Shown here: piece after piece, positions 1 through 12,400 of the stretch | Layout of the letters: the number at the start of each line of letters is the position of its first letter | Position numbering within the stretch: the first letter of the stretch is position 1 | NCBI RefSeq assembly: GCF_037975245.1 | Contig: NC_092576.1 | Span: 8,821,501 to 8,885,500, forward strand | Reading direction: 5' to 3' | Source of the DNA: Apostichopus japonicus | Lineage: Eukaryota; Echinodermata; Holothuroidea; Aspidochirotida; Stichopodidae | Length of the DNA: 64,000 nucleotides | Notes under the pieces: generated by a model | Databases searched by the model: none | What the model was told of the DNA's origin: nothing | Seen by the model: the letters and a program-made list of their open reading frames with translations, nothing else | Made by a program: the position numbers and the translations under genes

Positions 1-30
1 AATTGTTAAATGTATTTCAGAAAGTGTTAA

Positions 31-90
31 CCTCCGCTCCTCCATCTGATCCAAGATGAGCGAGAAGCCGTTGCCTCTTGATTTTGTAAA
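31..90 (-). other. Possible end piece of MAM domain 9 (unresolved)
   Basis: Read on the minus strand this stretch contains RGNGF followed by ILDQMEE, which resembles the closing GNGYSGDIALDD segment of the other MAM domains and lies where the next exon is expected. However, no acceptor in the required phase 0 is visible: the only nearby AG would put it in a different frame. It may be a decayed copy or a coincidence, and the true exon may lie left of the window. Confidence 0.2.
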
Positions 91-303
91 GAGGAAATCA
101 AGCAAGGAAAGGATGGTCATGTGACACAAGTGTTTTGACCATATTATCTGAATCCTTGCTGATGGCCATGTAATAGGTATGTATACACCATGCAATGAGT
201 TAGAATGACAGTGTAAACATGCAGGCTATTGTTGACACCAAACCAGTAATGAAACAGCCGACTAAAACTCTTGAGAAAATTGTAGTAGGAGACATTTTTT
301 TAC

Positions 304-414
304 CCTAAAGTCAGATGGAGGGAAGTAAGAAGCTTCAGCAAATATCCACTGGTCACCTTGGTTACCAGACAGACTCCATATTGTCTTACTCTGAAGGGCT
401 GTTTCCCAAAAGAC
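304..414 (-). CDS. MAM gene exon 25 (MAM9, middle-to-end part)
   Basis: 111 nt, phase 0 to 0. An acceptor follows a TTATTATTCTACAG tract and the donor is GTAAAAA. It encodes SKTIWSLSGNQGDQW, the usual tryptophan segment after the MAM core. It is the last exon that can be joined with confidence before the left edge. Confidence 0.85.
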
Positions 415-3400
415 CTGTAGAATAATAATAATAGTAAATGGTGTCATTCAAATGTTAGATTTTCATTGTAGCTACATGACATTGTTGTTTAATAAGTGAA
501 ATTGGTTCCAAATCGTTTCAAAAACACAATAAACTCTGTCGCACATGTGATATTCCTGTATTATGTAAATTGATGACAATAAACCGGTCACCTGTAATGT
601 CCCTACAGAGCTGCCATACATGTGATACCAGAATTGAAAGCATTTCTCTGTCATGGTGTCTGCCTTATCAACCATAGAAGATTCCAGTCTTGCCCTGTAC
701 CCTACATCTCCTGCAGAAGCCTCAATGTAGAGATACCAACCAGATGGTGTTCCTAGGGTGTGGTCAACCAGCGGTCCAGTCTGTGTAGAGCCTGTTGAGC
801 CACTGTGCCTCAACCAATCAAATTCATCACCATGCTGTGTGTTTGACCAGCTGCAGAGGTCAGTTTCAAAACTACAGCCAACTGAAAAAGACCAACACAG
901 ACCAGAGAAAAAGACCAAACTCATTATTTAAAAAACAAAAATAGAGAGTAAAACAAAAAAACACATAATATCAGTAACATTGCAATATTCTCCACACCAA
1001 CCTGTCACTCAACCCAATATCTGGACTCCTTCTATCTCACGTTCAATTCATATTCCAGTTAACAAATTTTCAAAGTACTCCGTCTTTCTACCCGACATGG
1101 CGTAAGACATTATTTGTAAACCTCTTTGGTCTGCATTCAGAATGGATCCCGCTAACATCCGAACACTATCCAGAGGAATTCCCTAACTTTGTTTCTTAAC
1201 TTTGTTAGAGGTCAGTTTCAAAACTACAGCCAACTGAAAAAAACCAACACAGACCAGAGAAAAAGACCAAACTCATTACTTAAAAAACAAAAATAGAGAG
1301 TAAAACAAAAAAACACATAATATCAGTAACACTGCAATATTCTCCACACCAACCTGTCACTCAACCCAATATCTGGACTCCTTCTATCTCACGTTCAATT
1401 CATATTCCAGTTAACAAATTTTCAAAGTACTCCGTCTTTCTACCCGACATGGCGTAAGACATTATTTGTAAACCTCTTTGGTCTGCATTCAGAATGGATC
1501 CCGCTAACATCCGAACACTATCCAGAGGAATTCCCTAACTTTGTTTCATTTCGTTTATTTTATTTTTTGGACAACTGGAGACAAAGGTTTTGGCTAAAAA
1601 GGGATTATTCAAACCAGTGACCATTTTGACATTACCTTTAAATCAGACACAAAAAAAGGACTAGGTTTAAACTCACAGAATTGTATCGGTCCATCGTCTT
1701 GCAGGAAGAGTATGTCATCGACTGCCAGAACTCCAGGGAGGTAAGGCCTGGTGATGGTGGCCGTGAACGATAGCGTGATGTAATTGCCGATTCCTGGATC
1801 CGGGAAGACGTAATGCTCGTTAAACCTCCAGAACTCTTGATCCGCTTCTTCGGCCTGGACGGAGATGTCACTCTCGTGTCTGACGTTACGTCGGCTCCGG
1901 ATGCTGGGACCCAGTGAGACACCGTCCGTCACAAATGCCTGAAATGAGATATCTCCCAAGCCAGCTGGGGGAAAAAAATTAAAACTTGGAGTTTTCTTAT
2001 GCGATCAAGTTACGGAATATATTAAATACATTTCAAATACGTCAATTGCATAGTTGCAAAATGTGGCTACCAGTTTGAGTGGATGGCAAAAACAAGAAAA
2101 ATTAACTTCCTTTTATGTGCAAAATATTTCTTTGGCTTTTTCTAAGAGTTACAATGAAGGGAAACAGGAGCGGGGGCATGGACGAGGGGGTGGGATTAAC
2201 CAAGAAAATCATCCAACTGTACTGAAAGTAGACACAGAAAACAATTCTGTACAAAAAAAATTATAACATCTATATCCCAGGGAATGATTTAGTGTTCCAA
2301 TCTTTGATATCAGCTTGGTGGCTCTATTTTTTTTTTCTCCTATAAATACTATGGTTCTTGTAGATTAAAACAGCTAAATAAGCTATCTTTGCACTTTTAT
2401 AACAATTTTCTCATTTTGCACATTGCCTGCATGCTAATCATATCATGTCTTCAAAATTCACAACTCCATCAAACATTACCTAGCCTGTTCACCATTGCAT
2501 TGTGTAGCCTTACAATTATGATATCAAAAAATATCAATATATCAGACCTCCCAGCAGCTCTTCAACAAAATAAAGGTTTCTTTAAAGGTTGTTAATGAAG
2601 AAATAAAGGTTTCTAAATGCTTCACACATGAAAATAAAGGATTTTAAAGGTCCAAAATGAAGTTAATTTGTAACATACTCACCATCTATGCCCATTTTAC
2701 ATCATCTGTGGCCCTTATTTAAAATACCTAACTTACATTAACTGTTGTTTGTGAGTCTGTTTTGTATCACTGCATGAATCATGCCTGGCTGTCTATACAT
2801 AAACTTAATAGCCAACGGTTAGCATGACTGAATCCAATATTTCTACTCTGAACTAAATCTTAAAAAAAAAAAGATTAACAAAAAATAAAAATAACAGTTT
2901 TTGAAGGTTTTAAAGAGTATTTTTGATATTTAAAGAGCTGTTTTTGAAATCAAGGTTTTTTTAAAGGTATTTTAAATATTTCGCTGGGAGGTCTGATATC
3001 TAAATATACCTTTCTCAACACTCCAGTAGGTAAGTCGTCCGTAGAAGCTGTTTGGATCTGTTGGGTACCTTGCACTGTACATAATTGCATCACCAGTAAT
3101 ATTAGTCGTCGCATCTCCGGTGACATACAGGAAATGACCTGAATGTATCATAGACAGGGAAACAAAAAATTGAAACTTGGATAGATTATTAATAATTTCT
3201 GAAATATATATTTTTCTCAAAATGTAGGAATTAAACTAGGAAAAAGCTAGGAATTATGAATAATTTTGACATGATAAATGAACTAAATTGTTTTACAATC
3301 ATGCTAGCTTGATCTAGGCACTTCTACTTCTTACCCGCTTGGCTAGACATAGAAACATCAATGGGCACTACTAATTCTGGTGGGTTTGCAGGACCTGTCA

Positions 3401-6400
3401 CCTGCCACTCATATGGGTACAGCCGATCACCAATTACTATACTAAACATGATTACGACCATTGTTTATGCCAAAAATTGTATATTGACAAAGACAGGGAA
3501 CAATTTATTCTATACATTCTCTACATTTCTTCAGATTTATGAATTTTGTATCTCATAAGATAATGAAAGTAGTATGACTTAGTGTACCAGGGATGTGCCC
3601 ACGCTGGGCAGCCCCGCCCAGCACTAAAAATTACCGCCCAGCACTGTCTTAAAAATCGTGAATCCCACCCAGCACTATTTTCATCTAAAATCCCAACATT
3701 CCTAACAATATATTCAACATAAATTGGGCCTAGCCTATGCCAATATCAGACAGACTAATAATGCATCAGTTACTCATGCGAGAAACATTACTTACGGCTC
3801 TCAATCGGTCCCTTGTAAAATCTCTTTGAAACAAACTAATAACTTTACCAGGTACGTAATATATTTCACTAAAAAAAAATTTAAAAATGTAAATTTGTTA
3901 GCAAAACTAGTACTTAAGTGTGTGTGCTTAAAAAGCTACACAAGTGCCAGCATTTGGCATCTGTGCACCTTCAAATATCAACAAATTTCTCAAAGGGGAG
4001 GGCAACACCCCCTCCCCCTTAGACCCCTCCCCCAGGATGGTGATCAGTATACCCGGCACTCAGGAAATCCTGGGCACATCCCTGGTGTACAAAACTGTTA
4101 TCCATACTTTCATGTCTGTTTTGCAATTTGCCCATTTAGCATAGCATTTTGAGATACAAATACCAGATAAATTATTCCCTGAAAGTTGTTTTCTTAATCA
4201 GTCATTTTCGATTCTTACCTGCTTGAGTTGACATTGAATGATCCCTGGGTACTCCTAACTCTGGTGAATCGGCAGGTGTGGTCAAACGCCACTCATACTG
4301 GTATAGTGGGTCACCAGTAATCAGAGTGTATCCACAGATATGACCGTCTTCAAAGTCACACTTTGCTAAAAGAAAGAATGAGAAAAGTTGGACTTTTATC
4401 TGAACATTCCTTGTCCTAAGTTTCACAATATTTTCCACTAATGAAACCACAACCAATTAGTTAAAATTTTATCTCGCTTCCAAGATCAAGACTAAACAAA
4501 AGAGAAAATGTTGAAACAACGAACAGGTGGACGTCACTTGCCTTGGGTGACAGATCAGTAACAGAGCAACCATTCAAGTGAAGGAAAGTTCAGGAAATGA
4601 AGGTAAGGGTAAGGGTTAATTATAATCCGGATGCTTGGAGGCTGTATTTAAGCAATATTATGACAAATTATGTTATGATCACCCATTATATCTACAATTC
4701 TGATTATACATTATAAAAGACATCGGTCAATTCAATGTCTTGGTTTCCCTGTTGTACACAAAATCAACAAAATTTTAAGATTGTAAAAAATAATCAACAA
4801 ATTCTATAAGGTCAGCTGTATGCCATATTAACGTATCCCATACATACAAACAAGTTCTTGTTTTGACTTTTAAGTCCTACAACGAAAGATATTCACAAAG
4901 ATGATGTCATATGGACTTCACAGAATAATAGGCCTGACACAAAACCTGACAAAAGTTATATTCATGGAATTAAAGAATTGTACATACGTCTTCCTGGGCA
5001 AGATCCATTCACAATCTTCAGGTCATCCAGTGCAATATCTCCTTGGTAACCGTTGCCAGAGTAACCTTCAATCAGGAAGTAGAGTGGGTCTCTAAAGTCA
5101 TCTGCTAACTCCACTTGATCATACAGCCAATCGTAACCTTGGTTACCAGAACGTGTCCACAGCACAGGACCATCTGGTTTAGAAAGAAAAGCATTACAAT
5201 AGCTTGATGTTTCAAATTAAAAAGATTTAAACCCTCAAATCAGAAATAAAGTGAGTAATTGATAGTTTCTCTATCAAGGGTGGGTACGGATTTGATCTAT
5301 CACACCGCAGTACCTTGGCACCCAATCCATGTGCCACAACAGTTTCATAACGATGTACCAATTCCTGCGGCAAAAATGGGCATATGATATACAACACAGT
5401 TCAACATTTTGTATATCTGTTGTATTGAAATATCCAATAACAAGTAGGAATTAAATATGCAAATTTCAAACATGATACATATTTTGTGTCTTCCATTGAC
5501 ATAGAGCCCATATTAAATTATAGCGGGTATCATTAATAGGGGTTTGACCCACTTTTTCTCTTTATCCACCTGTGATTACTCTCTCTCACTCTCTACATGT
5601 ACTATATTAAAGTTATTTTTCTATTGAAATCCCCTCCCTGCCACTTTCTGAGTTGTATCAAATGAGATTTGGCTGTGATCCTTGCTTACAAGGTATGCAA
5701 GGATGTGACATGACTATAAAGGGATCACCACAATCTAAGGAATGGATAGCTCAATTGGTTGAGTGCTGGGCTTGTTCTCCTGAGGTCAATGGTTGGAATC
5801 CTGTTCTAGTCAAAGATTTTTTTTTTTTTTTTGCTCTTATCAATTTGTTGATAATTTTAAATTTAGTTTTTACTGTACATTTTAATATTAGCAGCATTAT
5901 TGTTGTTAGTTTTGCATTTTGGGAAGAAAATGTTCAAATCTTATAAGAATTATTTCTGGATAAGACTACAGCTAATCAATCTAAAACAACATTCTAACTG
6001 AAAATGAAAGTTGATCAGCAATTAATTAGTGAATGTATTTTCTGGATAAAAAAAAATCTGCCATCCAGACTTTTATTTTACAAAAGTTCAACAACATTAA
6101 CCATGTTTAGTTTAGATCCTTACCAGAGTGAGGCTGATAAAAAAATTAAAAAATAAATAAATATAAAAATAAAAATAAATAAAAAATCATCCTTCAAAAC
6201 TTACCAAAGCTGTCAGCCTCATCTGCTAGAATGACGTTCAGGGTATCCACGTGGGATCCGTACATGTGATACCAAAATTCAAAGCAGACGGCAGAATTGT
6301 CAGTCGACAGAGTAAACGGTGCGCTGAGAAGACGAGCAACGTTATTGGACGCCTCCGATGTAACGTCGATGTGAAGATAATAACCTTTGATTTGGAAAGA

Positions 6401-9400
6401 ATTATAATTATTAAGAAATAGAGAAAGCAAAGTATTTGTTAAGACTGTACAGTATTCCAATTGATTTCTTCACTTTGTTTCAACGTTGTTTCCTGTTTTT
6501 TCATAATGTCACCTACACTCCTGATTTGATGGCTCTGTGATGTTTGTTGGAGGAAGGGACAGCTGATACAATATGACACTGGGAGTGTTAAAACTGTTTA
6601 GTACATCAATTAATTCAAATAATTCATTTATTTGTTTTATCGTCAATTGTATACAATGGGAAAGGAAGTCTCCTATAAAGTCTTAAAAAAGACTTAACAA
6701 AGTAGGAGACTCCCTGGAAGAAAAGAAAAGAAAAATGTACAAATATTTATAATACAGAATATACGTAAGGATTAAATATACAGTAATAATATCCTAATGA
6801 TGCTGAGATACGTGAATAGATTAAATAATACTAGTACGAGTTAATAAATTCCTTTTTCAAATGTCTGGTGAATGTGGGTTTTGAAGTTATTTAATTAGAT
6901 AGCCAATTAGATAACCAATATATGAAAGAAACTGTTGAATTTATAAGAAAGGCTACAAAACTGATGATCAGAATCACCCGTTGCATACCTCCCTAAGGAG
7001 TCTTAAAGTGTAATCATACAGAAAGCTAAGAAATCCTAATATTTTGCCAAAGTACAGCATACAGATTGTCTAAGAATTCCTTTGTTTATAGAAGTTGCAA
7101 ATTTTATTCAATCAAAAAACTTAATGAATTGTTATAGTTTTGCTTTAAAAATTTCTTTATATATTTTGTATGAACTAACAATTTGTATATTGTTTTAATA
7201 TTATATTTTAATACTACTTTTTATTAATATTTCTATATTTATACCGGAATACATAAATTGAAATTGAAATTTGCCTGCTTTTGATTTATTTTTTCTTTCT
7301 ACATTCCCCTCCTCAACCCCCCTTCATTTCCATATGGTCACCTTAATTAACCCTGATGTGGAGGTGCCGTGATGGAGGAACGGGACAATCATGGCTTATA
7401 TACTTTGCCAATATAATTATTAAAACTGTTAAGTACATCAATTGCCTTGTCACTTTTATTTTCTTCTTCTTTTTTCTTTTTCAACATTTTCGTAATTTCA
7501 TCCACCCCTTTTATCTGGTGTTTTTGTGATGGACTCTGAAAGGCCACTGGGATACCTCGATCTCATACATACACAATAACTTGATAAATTAATCTGGTGA
7601 AAGTTACAGTGAATGTTTAATACAGAACTTAAATGATCCCTCACAGGAGATTACCCTTTATTTCTGAACTGCTTCTGATCTACCATGCTCTGTCATAACA
7701 GATGAAAACCAAGAACATATATACCAGAACTCACCATTCATGTTTTGAAGGGTATGGTCCGCAGGGGGCCCTGTTCCCAGCGAGTCTGTACCTCCTGTCG
7801 ACAGCGTCCAATCAAAGTCATCGCTGGGACCACCAATCTGCGACCAGGTACAAGTATCTCCGTTCTCAAAGTCGCAATCGTAGGCCGTAGGAGGACTGGT
7901 AGGCCGAGGAGTCGGGACCACGGTTGGTGCTGGGGAAAAAACAAGAAATATAAGGGGTGATTACAAATAGTTTTAAAAACTACTAAGATTTGACCCATAT
8001 CATGGGATGGGTGGCTCATGGTAGTTTCTGTATTGCTACTACTACAAGGATCTTTATTTCAGTCTTTTTTACATTTGTTTCTCTGCTAAAAGGCATATCA
8101 CGAAACAATGACTTAATACAAATGATGATGGAGGTGGTGATGGTGATGGCAAGGGGAGGGCGAGGGGAGGGCCAGGGGGAGGGCGAGGGTGAGGGCGAGA
8201 GGGAGGGTGAGGGAGAGGGCAAGGGGGAGGGCGAGGGGAAGAGGGAGGGCGAGGGCGAGGGTGAGGGCGAGGGGATTGACAATAAGTAATATATAACACA
8301 TCATTAGAGGTGATCATCCTGAACAGATACATTTTGGAATGATGTCATAAAAATTAATACTCAGGCAGAATTTCTAAACGCTTGTCACCATCTTTTGTTT
8401 TGAAATACCATGTTCATTACTCTTTGATTTATTGCATCACTTAAATTTCACCCTGCCATAATAATGACAGTTTTATCAGACGTAAAGCAATAACGGTTTC
8501 CTATGTGAGTTCCTCTCTTAATTCTTAAGTAACGAGTCTGGCGAGAAAGTTTCAAAGCCAACCACAGATTACAAACTTACGAATGGAATTGCAGGGATAT
8601 GGCAGGAACTTGATATCGTCCAGAGCCATGTCGCTCAAGGATGCAACGTCGATATCTTGCACAGCTTCGAATATCAGAAAGTAATCCACAGAGCTATAAA
8701 CATCAACACGGCTCTGTATCCATTGGTTACCGTGGTCACCCGACTCTCGGAACAAGAGCTGCTCTGACCCAGTCTGTGACCTCTGAAGGTAGAGATTTAA
8801 TGAACCCATTCCTGGCAAACAGGAGGAAAATATTACAAAATAAAACAAAAATAAACTAAATCTCATCATGATGAAAACTGTGGCTTTATTTGTCCACACA
8901 AATACAGCAATAAAAACTTCAGCAATAAAAATCTTAACTAGACCCAGTGGTTAAGATCAAAGTTATAGATGTTATTCCTGCATAAGCAAAGAGACTTTTA
9001 AAGTTACTCATATTTGAAACTTTCACTTGAAGCCTATAACCATCTGTAATTGGTATATGCACATTGACAAGAATTCCTAGTTGATCACTAAAGTCGTATG
9101 TACAATTTCGTTTGAAGTTATTGAAAACAAGATCTTTCAAAACATATTTTCACAACTAGCATATAGATTGAGATCTACAAAATCTTTGGAGATAATGGAT
9201 AAAGGTATAGATCAGGACCAATTAGGACCAATGTAATACATACAATACAATACATACAATATACATACAATATACAAACAATATAATACATACAATATAA
9301 TACATACATACATACAATATAACAGCGCCCTGGGGAGAAACGTTGCAGATCCCCATTTGTTCTTTTGCATACATTTGCATGTTTGAATTAATTACTCACT

Positions 9401-12400
9401 GGATCCATACATATGATACCAAAACTCCAAGCATCTGCCTGTGGTGGACAGGAGCGGTTCACTTATCAGCCTTGCTATATCGTCCTTCAACGGACTGCTG
9501 CCCTCAAAATAGATGTAGTATCCTGATAAAGAAAGGAGAAAAGTCATTTGTTGGGGAAAAAGTACAAACCTACACTACGCATCTAATGTATTGACCATTA
9601 TCGTATAATTACTTAAAGTTGAATTTAACTTACCTCCTTATAATTTACCCGTTTGTAAAAAGAGGTCAAATAATTTATTTGAACTGAGTCTCACTGGCTG
9701 AATGGGTAGGCTATACACACTGGCTGAAATGGATAGGCTATACACACTGACTGAATGGATAGGCTATACACACTGGCTGAATGAAAAGGCTATATACAAA
9801 TGCTGAATGGATATGATATACACTCTGTTGCATGAATTTTTAGTTTTGTTAACTAATTACCAGTATAATCCTGATAGGTGTGGTCAAAGGTCGGACCGGT
9901 TTCATCGGTTGTGGTCCGTCGTCTATTCCTGGTCCAGTCCCAGATGCCATCATCCTGATCTTGCATCCAACCGCAGTAGCCATCCTCAAAATCACAACTT
10001 GCTGAAAATCAAAAAGGAATCAGGATAACTTGTAATTATACGATGTAGATTTTACCCTTTCTGTGTTTTCTTGTTGCAAATTTGGATTTAGCAACTCTCG
10101 CAGGATTTTTTTTCTTTTATTTTTGGACGATGTGTTGAGTTTTCTTTGTGTTTGTCTGTTTGTGTGTCTGTCTGTATGTGTGCGTCTGTGTTTCTTATTT
10201 CTCCAGGATTAATTCAGTGACTATAAGCCTTGCAATTATTATATATTATTATATATGATATATATTATATACATATTACATATTATATATATATTATATA
10301 CACCAAAGGTAGAATTTTATTACACAAAATTCAGAAAAACTGCAAAAAGAGTACTGCCAAAGCATAAAAGATGCTCTGTTAGTCCATCTGTCTGTCTGTC
10401 AGTCTGTTTATCTTGTAATATACTCGGCAGTTACTACTTCTTTGAATTCATAGTTGTTCACTACTTCACTAGCTGAGATAATAGCCTTGCTGTTTTTTCT
10501 AGTGTCCTTCATATGTTAACTTGCCTACTATAATTTTAGTTTTGTATTAATCTTGTACAAACATATGAGAAATAAATTTGAAATTGAACTTGAAAATGAA
10601 AATAGTTTACTACTATTTGAATTTTTAAAGCAAAATCACATTTTTGGACTTTTTTGTCACATGCTTCTAGTTCATGATAATAGCAAACTGTTATATTACC
10701 TGGTTGGTCACATGCTCCAAACGAGAGACTTATTTCGTCCAATCCGATGAAGGCATTGATGTCAGATCCAACTACACCTTTGATGATGACCTGCCGATAA
10801 CCGAAATAAAATGGAGGATGAAAGAAACTTTAAAATGTCTCCATATGATTGGAGTATCTGTTAAATTACAGAGTCCATGGTTTCCAAGGAAACCTAGACT
10901 TCAGAAGGTGTTAAAGCTCCCGTTCGATGCTTTTTTGATATCATGATACTGTAAATAATGATATCATGATACTTATTGCAGAGAATGACTTTAAGCCTTG
11001 TCCAAGCATATGCCAAGTCTGTGGTGCTGTTCTAAAGGTCCTAGAAATGATTTATCTCAAGTCATGCATGCTTATGATCTTTTCTCTTATACATTAAATT
11101 TTCTTTCCTATATCAGTTGTCCACTTGCTCCTGTACAATACTGTTCAATAAAATACCTGCTTACATTAATACTTTGGGTTCTCTCATATTTTGTATCTCT
11201 ACCCAGGCTTATGTATAATGTACGTTCCATCATGTCATCGGTATATTATGGATACCATACTAGGCAAACCATCATAATGACTAAATGGTTACCATGAACC
11301 AGTGTGAGGTGGCTGGGCAGTAGGAGGGCATCAGATCCATGATGTAACTTTTGATATTTAGTGCCCATAAATCTACCAACTATTCTTGACAAGAATATCT
11401 GTTACTTTTACACAAGAAAATATGTAATTGTGCCCACCTAATATCGTTGCAAGCTTTACTGATCAACTGTGGGGCGGTATAGTTTCACTAACTGATACAT
11501 ACACACCACCTGTCTGGAACCTCAGCAGTTTCAGTCCGTCCTTCATCTATCCCCCACCCCTGACCCCAGGCTCACACTCACCCTAACCCTCACCCATTAT
11601 ATCATATTTCTTGAACATCTGTGCAATATCCAGTCTAGCTGCATGCAGTCCGACACCCCCCCTTACCCACCCTACTGTTGAACATTTGTTGTTTACCTGT
11701 GCAGTATCTGGTGGTGTGACAGTAACTGATCCATACAACCACCTGTCTGGAATCATGGCTGGTTCAGTCCAGCCTTAATCTTTCCCCTCCCACACCCCCT
11801 TGCCCACCCCACTGTTGCATCTTTGTTGATTACCTGTGCAGTATCTGGTGGTGTGACAGTCACTGATCCATACAGCCACCTGTCTGGAATCGTGGCTGGT
11901 TCAGTCCACAGGATGTGGACATCCCCTCCAGCATGGTGTCTCCAGCCGATCTGAATAATTCCAGAACCAGAGTACCGATACCAGAACTGAAGACAGTAGT
12001 CCTGTTTGACAGCCGTGAGGTTGTAGGAGTAGAGCCAAGCTTGGTCCCCGTTGATCTGATTGGCCGAGTCCAAATAGAGGAGTTTACCTTGAAATTATAG
12101 CAACGACAAAAATATTAACATAACATAAGCCCAAAACAAACTACAACAACATTCTCAAAATATTAAGGTGGTGTATAATTATCGTTTGTAACATACGTAC
12201 CTGCTGGAGAACCAGTTGTCTTATCTTCTAAGACTCCATCGTAAGTGACATCACTTGCAGGTCCTCTCTTCCAATCAAAATCATCCTTGTCTGCCTCTTG
12301 GTACCAACCGCAGAAGTCCAGTTCAAAGTGACAAAATGCTACAAAATGTGCAGTAGGGATGAATTTTGAAAGAAAAAACGTAAATGCAATTACACAGAGA

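Noticed and set aside
5741-5833. Functional tRNA gene
   Set aside because: A and B boxes are present, but the anticodon and acceptor stems do not pair; it is a SINE-type relic. The same holds for 40722-40800 and 13985-14058.
7990-8332. Gly/Glu- or Pro/Ser-rich proteins on both strands
   Set aside because: They are frames through the G-rich minisatellite at 8148-8275 in a MAM intron.
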